Of a DNA stretch of 64,000 nucleotides, positions 25,923 to 33,623 are shown piece by piece. The stretch lies in assembly GCA_913019975.1 (NCBI GenBank), contig CAJWBH010000006.1:1-64000 (forward strand), in the 5' to 3' direction. The first letter of the stretch is position 1; each line of letters starts with the position of its first letter. Made by a program: the position numbers and the translations under genes. The notes beneath the pieces are model-generated. The model saw nothing but the letters and a program-made list of their open reading frames with translations. It did not search any database and had not been told where the DNA came from. Source of the stretch: Thalassolituus maritimus (GTDB lineage: Bacteria; Pseudomonadota; Gammaproteobacteria; Pseudomonadales; Oceanobacteraceae).

Positions 25923-26588
25923 AGATACATACTACTCGCCATCTTATCGTTCCCTGTGATGTTACACGCCGAAACGAGCACCTGCTATGGCACAACAGCC
26001 AATGGCAGCTTGTCTGGAGGTGTGCAGCTACCCTCTGAAGGAAGCAACTATGTGGGCTACAGCTCCATTGCCCGATTGGCTGGTCGCACTTATGTTCATT
26101 CTGAAGTCAGGGATATTGTAGTGTCTGCCTACGTACAGTTGGAAAAAGAGCAACCTGATAAGGTTTATAAGTACGCAGAAACAGGTTTTAAAGAGGGCGG
26201 TCAGTTTAAACCTCATAAGACTCACAGAAACGGACTATCTGTCGACTTCATGACTCCAGTCGTGGATGGGAATGGTAAATCCGTTCACCTGCCAACGAAT
26301 CCTTTAAATAAGTTTGGCTACAATATCGAGTTCGATGGCAGAGATCATTTCGATGAAATGCACATTGATTACGAGGCGCTCGCTGCTCATATAGTAGCGT
26401 TGGACCAACAGGCGAAAGCGCACGGGCACGGTTTATGGCGGGTAATCTTTGATCCGGCCCTGCAACCAAATTTGCTTGATACTAAGTACGGGCAGTATCT
26501 TAAAGACAATATTCAGTTTTCGAAAAAGCGCTCTTGGGTGCGCCATGACGAGCACTACCATGTGGATTTCGCTATACCCTGCGAGTAG
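25914..26588 (+). CDS. Secreted MepA-like (penicillin-insensitive murein endopeptidase type) peptidase
   Basis: This 224-aa protein begins with a signal peptide (MRYILLAILSFPVMLHA) and has KTHRNGLSVDFMTPV and, near the C-terminus, RHDEHYHVDFAIPC. The His-x6-Asp and His-x-His spacing is that of the zinc-dependent LAS/MepA (M74) murein endopeptidases, which cut D-Ala-mDAP cross-links in the periplasm. Overall length is shorter than E. coli MepA. It lies directly after the cassette region; whether it is itself a cassette gene or the old chromosomal neighbour is unclear. ATG at 25914 or 25920 could be the start; neither has a strong ribosome site. Confidence 0.6.
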   Translation: MLMRYILLAILSFPVMLHAETSTCYGTTANGSLSGGVQLPSEGSNYVGYSSIARLAGRTYVHSEVRDIVVSAYVQLEKEQPDKVYKYAETGFKEGGQFKPHKTHRNGLSVDFMTPVVDGNGKSVHLPTNPLNKFGYNIEFDGRDHFDEMHIDYEALAAHIVALDQQAKAHGHGLWRVIFDPALQPNLLDTKYGQYLKDNIQFSKKRSWVRHDEHYHVDFAIPCE

Positions 26589-26593
26589 CTGTC

Positions 26594-26773
26594 TTACAGC
26601 TTCTCTGCAGCCTCTATCTCCTGAATCTTCTTATAAATATCCTCAGCCTCCGTTGATAGCTTAGAGTAAGTGCGGATATCGCCACCTCGCTGGGCATGCA
26701 TGGCTTGTTCAAGCAGCGCGGCGTGCTGTTTTCTGAGTTTCTTGGTCGGATCACTTTTCAAGAATGAGAACAT
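26594..26773 (-). CDS. Small DUF6435-like protein
   Basis: This 59-aa protein is easily missed for its length. It begins MFSFLKSDPTKKLRKQHAAL, continues with MHAQRGGDIRTYSKL, and is predicted as two amphipathic helices, a pattern I associate with the DUF6435 family found in marine gammaproteobacteria. GGAG lies 7 bases before the ATG. Function is unknown. It is convergent with the MepA-like gene, whose stop is 5 bases away. Confidence 0.75.
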   Translation of the reverse strand: MFSFLKSDPTKKLRKQHAALLEQAMHAQRGGDIRTYSKLSTEAEDIYKKIQEIEAAEKL

Positions 26774-26868
26774 GCATGACTCCGGTGAGTTAAGACAGAT
26801 AGCTAAGTCGTCTCATTGTGTACGAGAAGTGGTGATAAAATCCAGAACTTATACGTAAGTTGTACAAA

Positions 26869-26897
26869 TTGAGAGAGGTTGCCCCGATAGCTATAAT
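26869..26897 (+). promoter_or_regulatory. Sigma-70 promoter for the 26933 gene
   Basis: TTGAGA (26869-26874), 17 bases, then TATAAT (26892-26897): five of six and six of six matches to consensus with ideal spacing. Transcription would begin near 26904, about 30 bases before the ATG at 26933. Confidence 0.8.
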
Positions 26898-26932
26898 CGC
26901 CGCCCCTTTACGTTATTCAGGTTCTGTTCAGT

Positions 26933-27148
26933 ATGTTGTTTTTCCCTATCCAGCAGGAGCTGGACTGCATCAGCGAACGCGGTGTGATTCTGGGCAAGAT
27001 TCGCTTCGATGACGCCCAAGGGAGGCATATCTTCTATCAGCCTGCTGATGTTGTTGAGGTTACGGCGGCAGAGCAGGCGGCCATCAATGAGCGGCTGGCT
27101 GGGCTGAATGCGGGTACTTACGGCATCCCCATGCAGGATGATGACTGA
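26933..27148 (+). CDS. Small hypothetical protein
   Basis: This 71-aa protein, starting MLFFPIQQELDCISERG, is not one I recognise. The composition is acidic and soluble; a short beta-rich N-half (VILGKIRFDD, HIFYQPADVVEV) is followed by a helix rich in Ala/Glu. The strong promoter upstream and normal codon use support a real gene. It is followed 71 bases later by yjdM. Confidence 0.6.
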   Translation: MLFFPIQQELDCISERGVILGKIRFDDAQGRHIFYQPADVVEVTAAEQAAINERLAGLNAGTYGIPMQDDD

Positions 27149-27219
27149 GACCCCATACCGTTTGTAGGGCTATTCGGGTATACTCCGGCCTCCTTAAAAA
27201 TCGATAAGAAGTGTTCATT

Positions 27220-27555
27220 ATGTCTTTGCCTCCATGCCCTAAGTGTCAGTCTGAATACGTGTATGAAGATCAGGCGAACCTGGTATGCCCGGAATGCGGT
27301 CACGAGTGGAATCCAGCAGATAACAGCGATGACGATGCGTTTGTGGTTCGTGATTCGAACGGCAAGGTGCTGGAAGTAGGCGATCAGATCACTCTGATTA
27401 AAGACCTGAAGGTAAAAGGTTCATCGCAGCCGCTGAAGATTGGTTCTAAGACGACCATCCGCCGCATCGTTGAAGGCAAGGATCATGAGCTGGACTGCAA
27501 GTTTGCCGGTGCTGGCGAGATTATGGTGACAGCCAAGTTCGTTAAAAAGGCCTGA
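27220..27555 (+). CDS. yjdM: Zinc-ribbon protein YjdM (PhnA family)
   Basis: This 111-aa protein begins MSLPPCPKCQSEYVYED with an N-terminal zinc ribbon (CPKC and CPEC), followed by the PhnA domain (VVRDSNGKVLEVGDQITLIKDLKVKGSS). Length matches E. coli YjdM. The old name 'alkylphosphonate utilisation protein PhnA' is historical and no phosphonate genes are nearby. The ATG at 27220 is the family start; AAGAAG lies upstream. An in-frame GTG three codons earlier is less likely. Confidence 0.92.
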   Translation: MSLPPCPKCQSEYVYEDQANLVCPECGHEWNPADNSDDDAFVVRDSNGKVLEVGDQITLIKDLKVKGSSQPLKIGSKTTIRRIVEGKDHELDCKFAGAGEIMVTAKFVKKA

Positions 27556-27638
27556 TAACCCGAATCTGGCTGATATCCGATAGAAGGGATGAGCGGCACT
27601 GTTTATACCCCTGTGCCGTTCTTGTAGCTATGTTTCCG

Positions 27639-28814
27639 TTAGCCCGGAGTTTCGATCAGCTTTACCCATCTCGAGAAGATGTTCAGGCGGGCGGCCGCCA
27701 GTTTCAGGCAGACCAGCAAAGGCACGGCAATTAAGACGCCTACAGCACCCCACATCCAGCCCCACAGAATAAGCCAGAGAATGAGTACCAGAGGGTTCAG
27801 CCTCATATTGTGGCCCAGCACGGTAGGCGTAATGAACTGAGCTTCGATGGTGTTAATACCAAAAAAGATCAGTGGCGGCATGAACGCCATCCAGTTTGCA
27901 CCGTACTGAATAATTCCAGCCAGATACAGCACCATCATTCCTGCAATCGGGCCCACGTAAGGGGCGAAGTTCAGCAGGGCGACCATCACCCCCCACAGCA
28001 GGGCATCCTGCACGCCAGCGGCCCAGAGCGCTGCTCCTGTCACGATACCAAGGCCGGTATTGATGACACTCACTGTTAATATGTAGCGCGATAGCTCGCG
28101 TTGTACTTCGTCGAGCAGCGAGTTTGCCGCCTGCTTGTCGCTTTGCTGAGTAAAGCCACTGATAAAGTTACTGTAGAGTAGCGGCCCGAATACCAGCATG
28201 AAAACGACCAGAATCACAAAGGTGAAGAACTGGGTGAGCATGACCGGTGTTGCGCCCAGTATCTGAATCATTAACTCAACACCGCCTTGTTTGAAACGGT
28301 CTGAGACAGCGTTCTGGTCTGGCTCAGGTTCGGGTTTCGGCGGTTCGGGCTCATCTTTGCTGAACCAGCCGAACCATCCGCCGCTGTCTTCTTCTGGTTC
28401 AGCTTTTGGTGGAGGCGCCTGTTCGCTGAGCGCGAGTTTTTCGCTGATTTCATTCAGCTCTGTGGTCAGCTGTGTCGACAGCTCTGGAATACGTTCTGCC
28501 CAGCGCTCTGCGGGCTCGACCAATTGCATTCCGAGCAGTGTAAAGGGTACACCGAGTGAGGCCAGTAACAGCAAGGCAGAGAATGATCTCGGAATATAGA
28601 AGCGTTTGAGTATTCGTACCAATGGGCTGAGTAGCAGTGCGAACAGTGCGGCCACTACAACGGGCAGGAAGAGTGTCTGCGCAATGTACAGCGTGTAGAA
28701 AACGACAAATGCGATAAGCCAGTACATTACCATTTGCATGGAGGTCAGCTTTTTGGGCTGATCTTCTGACTCATCGTTCTGATTTTTTAGGGCAATCTGC
28801 CGAAGCTGACTCAT
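27639..28814 (-). CDS. AI-2E family transporter (PerM/TqsA-type permease)
   Basis: This 391-aa inner-membrane protein has the AI-2E transporter layout: two or three N-terminal helices (about residues 28-105), a cytoplasmic/periplasmic insert, then five helices with LLWGVMVALLNFAPYVGPIAG and LNPLVLILWLILWGWMWG. The insert contains a Pro/Glu/Lys-rich linker (about residues 132-170, PEPPKPEPEP-like). Substrate is unknown: the family includes exporters and Na+/H+ antiporters as well as the AI-2 exporter TqsA. It overlaps the preceding small gene by 4 bp and ends the envelope operon. Confidence 0.88.
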   Translation of the reverse strand: MSQLRQIALKNQNDESEDQPKKLTSMQMVMYWLIAFVVFYTLYIAQTLFLPVVVAALFALLLSPLVRILKRFYIPRSFSALLLLASLGVPFTLLGMQLVEPAERWAERIPELSTQLTTELNEISEKLALSEQAPPPKAEPEEDSGGWFGWFSKDEPEPPKPEPEPDQNAVSDRFKQGGVELMIQILGATPVMLTQFFTFVILVVFMLVFGPLLYSNFISGFTQQSDKQAANSLLDEVQRELSRYILTVSVINTGLGIVTGAALWAAGVQDALLWGVMVALLNFAPYVGPIAGMMVLYLAGIIQYGANWMAFMPPLIFFGINTIEAQFITPTVLGHNMRLNPLVLILWLILWGWMWGAVGVLIAVPLLVCLKLAAARLNIFSRWVKLIETPG

Positions 28815-29083
28815 TCGCCGGCTCCGAACTGCTGGCCTAAGGCGAAGGCATCACGCGTAAACGGAATTAACCGGCTGCCCTGAATGCTTAGGGCAGAGAT
28901 ACGGGTAGGGCCAAGAAAGCCGACCAGTGCACCTGCTGCCACGCCAGTGCCTATTAACCAGACTGGGGGGACTTTTTTAAGAGTCTCGTGAGAGTCTTTT
29001 GCGAGTACGCCGATCGCTTTTGTGCGAAGCGTCAGCTGTTCATCAAGTTGATCGAGTCGGTTGATCATAGTCTGACGCTTCAC
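28811..29083 (-). CDS. Small membrane-associated protein of the YqjD/YqjE operon
   Basis: This 90-aa protein has an N-terminal helical part (MKRQTMINRLDQLDEQLTLR) and one hydrophobic segment (VWLIGTGVAAGALVGFLG). The start is a GTG at 29083 because AGGAGG lies exactly 6 bases upstream, which makes it overlap the YqjE-like gene by 41 bp. Position suggests a YqjK-like role, but the sequence does not settle this. Its stop overlaps the transporter start (ATGA). Confidence 0.7.
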   Translation of the reverse strand: MKRQTMINRLDQLDEQLTLRTKAIGVLAKDSHETLKKVPPVWLIGTGVAAGALVGFLGPTRISALSIQGSRLIPFTRDAFALGQQFGAGE

Positions 29084-29492
29084 CGGATACCTCCTGTATG
29101 ATTCGACGTGCATGCGACTTGGTGCGCCGAAAACCGATACCGTTGCGGAATCGTTTTCTCATTGAAAGCAGCGTTATGCAGAGCGCAATCTGAAGCAAAG
29201 TAAAACTGGAAATTGCCCAGGTCACAGATGCTGACAGGGCATAAACACACCAGGCAATTAATCCACCCAAAGAAACCCATGCCAGAATAATTGCTGGAAT
29301 AATCGCCAGCCAGGTGATGAGTAATCTTCGGGTATCATCGACCGTTAACTGCATCTCCAGTCTGAATATTTCAGACAGTTCTTTTGCAGCCGTTGTGGTC
29401 TGGCCAGACAGCGCTGACAGTTGTTCTGTCAGCGCTTGAGCAAGAGCTTCCTGTTCGCTCTGCTCTGGCTTTTTATTGCTTTTCGGGCTCAT
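29043..29492 (-). CDS. YqjE/phage-holin-like family membrane protein
   Basis: This 149-aa protein has a charged N-terminus rich in Gln/Glu, an amphipathic helix (TTAAKELSEIFRLEMQLTVDD) and two transmembrane helices (LLITWLAIIPAIILAWVSLGG and the region around SFTLLQIALCITLLS). This layout is that of the YqjE / 'phage holin family' envelope proteins. The Arg/Lys-rich C-terminus is cytoplasmic. It overlaps the upstream DUF883 gene by 4 bp and belongs to a stress/envelope operon. No phage genes are nearby, so the holin label is only a fold name. Confidence 0.7.
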   Translation of the reverse strand: MSPKSNKKPEQSEQEALAQALTEQLSALSGQTTTAAKELSEIFRLEMQLTVDDTRRLLITWLAIIPAIILAWVSLGGLIAWCVYALSASVTWAISSFTLLQIALCITLLSMRKRFRNGIGFRRTKSHARRIIQEVSGEASDYDQPTRST

Positions 29493-29797
29493 TTACTTGA
29501 GAGCACTTTCGAAGCAAGGAAGCCTGCAGCAAATGCAATACCCGCAGTCACCAGTGGCTTTTCTTTCATGTAGCCGGTTGCCTGGTCTGCAAGTTCAGAG
29601 GCTTTATCACGACCTTTTAATAGCTGCTCAGTGGCGTCATTTTTGACATCTACACCTGCTGATTCTGCGGCTACTTTGAAGTGATTTTTGGCGTCGATCA
29701 GCTTGTTATAAGCTTCAGAAACTGCTTCGCGACTTGCTGCCAGTTCTTCCTGCTTATCGACTGAATTGTTTGCTGATTTTGAGTTTGCATTAGCCAT
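29489..29797 (-). CDS. DUF883 (ElaB/YqjD family) protein
   Basis: This 102-aa protein has a long amphipathic helix followed by a C-terminal membrane helix (GIAFAAGFLASKVLSSK), preceded by MKEKPLVTAG, the hallmark of the ElaB/YqjD family. E. coli homologues are stationary-phase inner-membrane proteins that bind ribosomes. It is the first gene of the operon, with AGGAG before the ATG. The 277 bases upstream, up to the next gene, hold no ORF I can support. Confidence 0.88.
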   Translation of the reverse strand: MANANSKSANNSVDKQEELAASREAVSEAYNKLIDAKNHFKVAAESAGVDVKNDATEQLLKGRDKASELADQATGYMKEKPLVTAGIAFAAGFLASKVLSSK

Positions 29798-30074
29798 AAT
29801 AACTCTCCTTTTGGGATTGTTTCGGGCTTCAGATTGATTTCGCGTGAGGGCGTTAAAAAGGGCCTCTCCCGGCGTTACAGTCTCTTTACTGTCAATTTTA
29901 CGACCGGTGATCCGGTGAATAGTTCAGGGGATTTTTGATGAACAAGTTTTAACAGGAGAGTGAGAGCGGAAAAACTGCAGAAAAAATACTGATGATTCAA
30001 GATGTTGCGACGTGTTGAGCTCTGCAGCTTGTGGTTTGTTTTACTTTAAGCAGAGCGGGTATAAAAAAAGTTGC

Positions 30075-30311
30075 TTATTCTTCGTCCCGTTCGAGAAATG
30101 CGAAGCTCATAAAACTACTGAAAAAGAATATGCCAAGAATCGCAGCAACATTTTCTGCGGCTAACATAAATACACCACTGATAATCCAGCCTGTTTTTAC
30201 CTGCTCCAGGCGTCTGCGATAGGTTTCAGTTCTGGTCCACTCAATGTCTGGGTGATTCTCAGGTAGTTTATAAAAACGGCGGATCTTACTGATGAGGTTG
30301 AACGATGGCAT
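30075..30311 (-). CDS. Small hypothetical membrane protein
   Basis: This 78-aa protein is not one I recognise. Its N-half is basic and polar (LISKIRRFYKLPENHPDIEW, ETYRRRLEQVKTGW) and the C-half hydrophobic (two short or one long membrane segment, SGVFMLAAENVAAILGIFFF), ending FLERDEE. It may be a tail-anchored inner-membrane protein. No clear link to the neighbours; monocistronic between the YqjD operon and coq7. Confidence 0.5.
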   Translation of the reverse strand: MPSFNLISKIRRFYKLPENHPDIEWTRTETYRRRLEQVKTGWIISGVFMLAAENVAAILGIFFFSSFMSFAFLERDEE

Positions 30312-30434
30312 ATCTGTCTCCCGCTTGTCTCTTTTCAGATTAGGCCCACTTTTCAGAGTAGGCCATATGACAAGTGTTTACAGAAGAGATACCTCTTTAC
30401 AGCGATTTGTTCTATAAAAGGGGGAACGATAGAT

Positions 30435-30460
30435 GCCCCACTTCTGAACCAAAGTGGGGC
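30435..30460. terminator. Stem-loop downstream of coq7
   Basis: GCCCCACTT (30435-30443) and AAGTGGGGC (30452-30460) form a 9-bp perfect stem 14 bases after the coq7 stop (minus strand). The T tract is poor, so it may be a processing or weak termination hairpin. Confidence 0.5.
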
Positions 30461-30473
30461 AGGAGGGCGGGGC

Positions 30474-31121
30474 TCAGATGCGGTATGTGGCTTTTGTCAT
30501 CACTTTTGAGAGCGCAGTCATTCCCATTTTTACGGGCAAAGGAAAGCGCTTTCCGCCAGCTTCAATGGCCGTTGTCGCATGTTTCGCTTCGTCTTCAAGC
30601 ATCTGTAGTAGTACAGCTTTACTCTTTTCGTCTTGTGTCGGCAGGGACGTCATGTGTTTGCTCAGATGGCTACAGACCTGCTCTTCTGTGGCGGCGACGA
30701 AGCCCAGACTTACCTTATCGCTGATCTTACCCGCGATTGCACCGATGCCGAATGACAGTGCGTAGAACGCAGGGTTGAGGCGGCTGGTGTGGCTGCCAAG
30801 ATCTTTGATACGTTCTTCACACCAGACCAGGTGGTCGATTTCTTCTTCGGCCGCTTCTTCCATTGCTTCGCGCACTTCAGGCAGTTTCGCTGTCAGGGCC
30901 TGACCCTGATACAGCGCCTGTGCACAGACTTCACCGGTATGGTTAATGCGCATCAATCCGGCCGCGTGCTGTCGTTCCTGCTCTGACAGTTCACTGTATT
31001 CACGGCTCTGCGCTGGTGAAGCGCGCTCGGCAGTTGCGGCACCGGGTACCAGTGTGCGGAGCGCCTGATCGGCATTGGTGATGAGTTTATCGAACAGAGA
31101 AAATTGTCTTCTGGCGGTCAT
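30474..31121 (-). CDS. coq7: 2-polyprenyl-3-methyl-6-methoxy-1,4-benzoquinone hydroxylase Coq7
   Basis: This 215-aa ferritin-like di-iron hydroxylase acts in ubiquinone synthesis (demethoxyubiquinone hydroxylation). Iron-ligand regions are visible: [30 protein letters not shown] and [10 protein letters not shown], supplying the Glu and His of the ExxH motifs. The ATG at 31121 is chosen because AAGAAGG lies 8 bases upstream; a GTG three codons earlier overlaps that ribosome site. This is the alternative to flavin hydroxylase UbiF, typical of Pseudomonas-like gammaproteobacteria. Confidence 0.95.
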   Translation of the reverse strand: MTARRQFSLFDKLITNADQALRTLVPGAATAERASPAQSREYSELSEQERQHAAGLMRINHTGEVCAQALYQGQALTAKLPEVREAMEEAAEEEIDHLVWCEERIKDLGSHTSRLNPAFYALSFGIGAIAGKISDKVSLGFVAATEEQVCSHLSKHMTSLPTQDEKSKAVLLQMLEDEAKHATTAIEAGGKRFPLPVKMGMTALSKVMTKATYRI

Positions 31122-31187
31122 GAAGGTCACCTTCTTGAAATCTGGTAACCATTTTACCCTATTGAACGTAGAGCTGCATGATGCAGG

Positions 31188-33518
31188 TCAGTAGGCCGGT
31201 GTGCGCCGTTTCTGAAGGATCGCGAGGGCTTCGCGCAGGCGATTACCGCTGGCTGGCTTGGCGATCACATAGTCGATACCGGCGGCGGAGGCACTGCGTT
31301 CGACACTGTTGGTGCTGAGTCCGGTCAGCATCAGGTTGGCGGGCTTACGGCGAATTTCTTCATCTGAGTGAATACGCTCTGCCAGCTGAAGGCCCGACAT
31401 CACCGGCATATCGTGATCAATGATAACGATATCGTAAGGTGTTCCGTTGCGGTGTTCTGTCCTCAGCATGGCCAGGGCTTCTTTGCCGCTGTAGGTGCTG
31501 TCGGAGTTCACTCCCCAGCGTTTCAGCTGTTTTTCGATGACTGAACGCAGCGTAGCGTTGTCATCAACGATGAGTACATTCAGGCCCTTCAGAGAGGAGT
31601 CCTGCTCTTTCTGTGAGAGGTCTTCACTGGTGTCGGTCTGCATCGGCAGGAAGAGGGTAACTGAGCCGCCCTGGCTGCTCAGGCTTTCGATATCCAACGT
31701 GCCGCGCATGTGGCGTATAAGACCCCTGACAACCGTTAGATTCCAGGTGTGTGGGTCGTTGCCATCGACTTTCGTGTTGCCCGGTTGCAGCATGCGGAAC
31801 AGAGACTCGAGTTCCTGCTGTTTGATGACCGTACCACTGATCTGCAGCTGCAGGCGCAGGCCTTGTGCTTGTTCACCACAGTAGTAAGAGGCATACACGG
31901 TCAGGGCACCGTGCTCGGTGTATGCCAGAGTGCGTGACAGCAGATTGTAATAGACGGAAAGCAGGCGGTTGCGGTCACACAGCAGGCGCTCAGGAAAATT
32001 GTCAGACAGGTCGAGAATCAACTCAACCTGTTTACGCGCGGCTTCCTGCTGGAAGTGTCCGAGTGTGCGGTTAAGAAGATTGATGACCCGAACGGGTTTG
32101 ATATCAAGAAACACTTCACGGGCTTTCAGTTTGCCGAGGTCTGAAAGTTCATTTACCAGTACCAGCAAATCGGTACCCGCCATCTTGATGGTCTCAAGGT
32201 GGTCGCGTTGTGTGATCGATAGCGGCGTGTCAGTGAGCAGCTCGCTCATGCCAATCACGCCGTTGATCGGGGTTCTGAGCTCATGGCTGATCTGCCCCAT
32301 GGTCTCAGGCGGAATCCCCGGCTGACCGCTGATTTCGCGATGGCTGTGTTTGGCGCTGATGGCCAGTTGTGAAAAGAACAGGCCCGCAGCCGCTGCCAGA
32401 GGTAACAGAAACACCAACACCTGCTCGGTCACTGGCATATTGATTAAGTTCATTTTGTGCATGAGTGTGATCACCATCCCCAGAGTGATCACGATGGCCG
32501 CACTGCGCAGATATACATGACACTCCGGATACTTACTGCGATATACCGTGGTCACAAAAATGGTGAGCAGCTGAGCAAAGGTCGTGGTGGTGTACAGCAT
32601 GGTTTCGGTCAGATAGCTGGGCGTAACAACATCGCTGAGCAGAATGCCGACCTGGGCTGCGATGTTCAGTTTGATAAGTGCGCGTATCCAGACCTGCCGC
32701 CACTTGAGCTTTAAGAGGGCCAGCAATTGGGCGATGAGTATTCCACCTACTGAGTAGGTTTCGATACAACCGTTTGGCAGGTAGACATTGATCGGGAGGT
32801 CGAAACTGATGCCTACACTGGCGGGCACAAAGAACATGACTGACGTTGAGCCGAGAACTCCAGCGGCGCGAATACCTTTATCACCGCGGGCAAAGGCGAA
32901 CAGAAAATACAGTAAAACCAGAGATACCAACCCAAGGAGCGCCCCGGTCAACAGGTTACTGATACGCTCTACAAGGTTGAACTGATCCAGGCTTTTGAGG
33001 GCGATGCGGGTTGCCATTATGGCATCAGTTTCGAGGCGGATCAGATAACTGTTTGTGGCCTTACTCTCTACATTCAGGCTGAAAACGTGTGCCTGACTTA
33101 ACGACCCCTGGGGTTGAGGTGCATTCAGCTCCAGCGGACGTTCAGTGTCAGAGATATTGAAGATACGCACCGAGTCGATTCGTGAGTTCGACAGGGTCAG
33201 TATGGTGTCCATTTCCTGAGCGAATGGATTTAAGACTGACATTCTTATCCAGACGACTCCGGAGTTAACTCCGCGTTTCAGGGATATCGTGTGCGTTGGG
33301 GTGAAGCTGAGTTGTCGGTCACTGGCCAGTATCTGAGGCAGAGTCAGAGAAGCCGATTTGTCCTCATAGAAAGACGTATAGGGTGTAATGGACTGACTGA
33401 AAGAACCCTCGGGCAGAATAATTGGGCCAAGCGCATAAGCACGCAGAGCGACCAGTAACAACATGACCGGCAGAACCAGAACCCGGAAAATACGATGGAA
33501 GAATTGTTGAGCGGTCAT
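31188..33518 (-). CDS. 7TMR-DISM hybrid histidine kinase with degenerate ATPase domain
   Basis: This 776-aa protein has a signal-like N-terminus, a 7TMR-DISMED2-type extracellular sensor domain (about 35-180), seven membrane helices (about 185-390), a HisKA domain with H412 in SHELRTPINGVIGM, a HATPase_c region (about 500-625) and a C-terminal receiver domain with D652, D653, phospho-acceptor D701, T732 and K754. The ATPase boxes are poor: the N box reads YNLLSRTLAYTEHG (Asn replaced by Arg), the G1 box reads QISGTV instead of DxGxG, and G2 reads TWNLTVV instead of GTGLGL. It may therefore lack kinase activity and work as a phospho-transfer or scaffold partner. No partner kinase gene adjoins it. 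Confidence 0.88.
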   Translation of the reverse strand: MTAQQFFHRIFRVLVLPVMLLLVALRAYALGPIILPEGSFSQSITPYTSFYEDKSASLTLPQILASDRQLSFTPTHTISLKRGVNSGVVWIRMSVLNPFAQEMDTILTLSNSRIDSVRIFNISDTERPLELNAPQPQGSLSQAHVFSLNVESKATNSYLIRLETDAIMATRIALKSLDQFNLVERISNLLTGALLGLVSLVLLYFLFAFARGDKGIRAAGVLGSTSVMFFVPASVGISFDLPINVYLPNGCIETYSVGGILIAQLLALLKLKWRQVWIRALIKLNIAAQVGILLSDVVTPSYLTETMLYTTTTFAQLLTIFVTTVYRSKYPECHVYLRSAAIVITLGMVITLMHKMNLINMPVTEQVLVFLLPLAAAAGLFFSQLAISAKHSHREISGQPGIPPETMGQISHELRTPINGVIGMSELLTDTPLSITQRDHLETIKMAGTDLLVLVNELSDLGKLKAREVFLDIKPVRVINLLNRTLGHFQQEAARKQVELILDLSDNFPERLLCDRNRLLSVYYNLLSRTLAYTEHGALTVYASYYCGEQAQGLRLQLQISGTVIKQQELESLFRMLQPGNTKVDGNDPHTWNLTVVRGLIRHMRGTLDIESLSSQGGSVTLFLPMQTDTSEDLSQKEQDSSLKGLNVLIVDDNATLRSVIEKQLKRWGVNSDSTYSGKEALAMLRTEHRNGTPYDIVIIDHDMPVMSGLQLAERIHSDEEIRRKPANLMLTGLSTNSVERSASAAGIDYVIAKPASGNRLREALAILQKRRTPAY

Positions 33519-33583
33519 TACTGCAGTGATCCCTCACTATAGAGCGTGGCGTTTAACCAGCCAGACAGGCATTAGCGATAAGA

Positions 33584-33608
33584 CCGGGCCAGCACGTTGC
33601 TGGCCCGG
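33584..33608 (-). terminator. Terminator after purD
   Basis: CCGGGCCAGCA and TGCTGGCCCGG form an 11-bp perfect stem with a 3-base loop. It is 16 bases after the purD stop, followed on the minus strand by TCTTAT. Confidence 0.75.
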
Positions 33609-33623
33609 CTTGGGTAGTCGGCG

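Noticed and set aside
24340-26600. Insertion sequence or integrative element
   Set aside because: No transposase, integrase or terminal inverted repeats flank the AT-rich stretch; the attC structure explains it better as gene cassettes.
29043-29492. Prophage gene (holin)
   Set aside because: The holin-like label is a fold name for YqjE-type envelope proteins; no phage structural, lysis or integrase genes are near.
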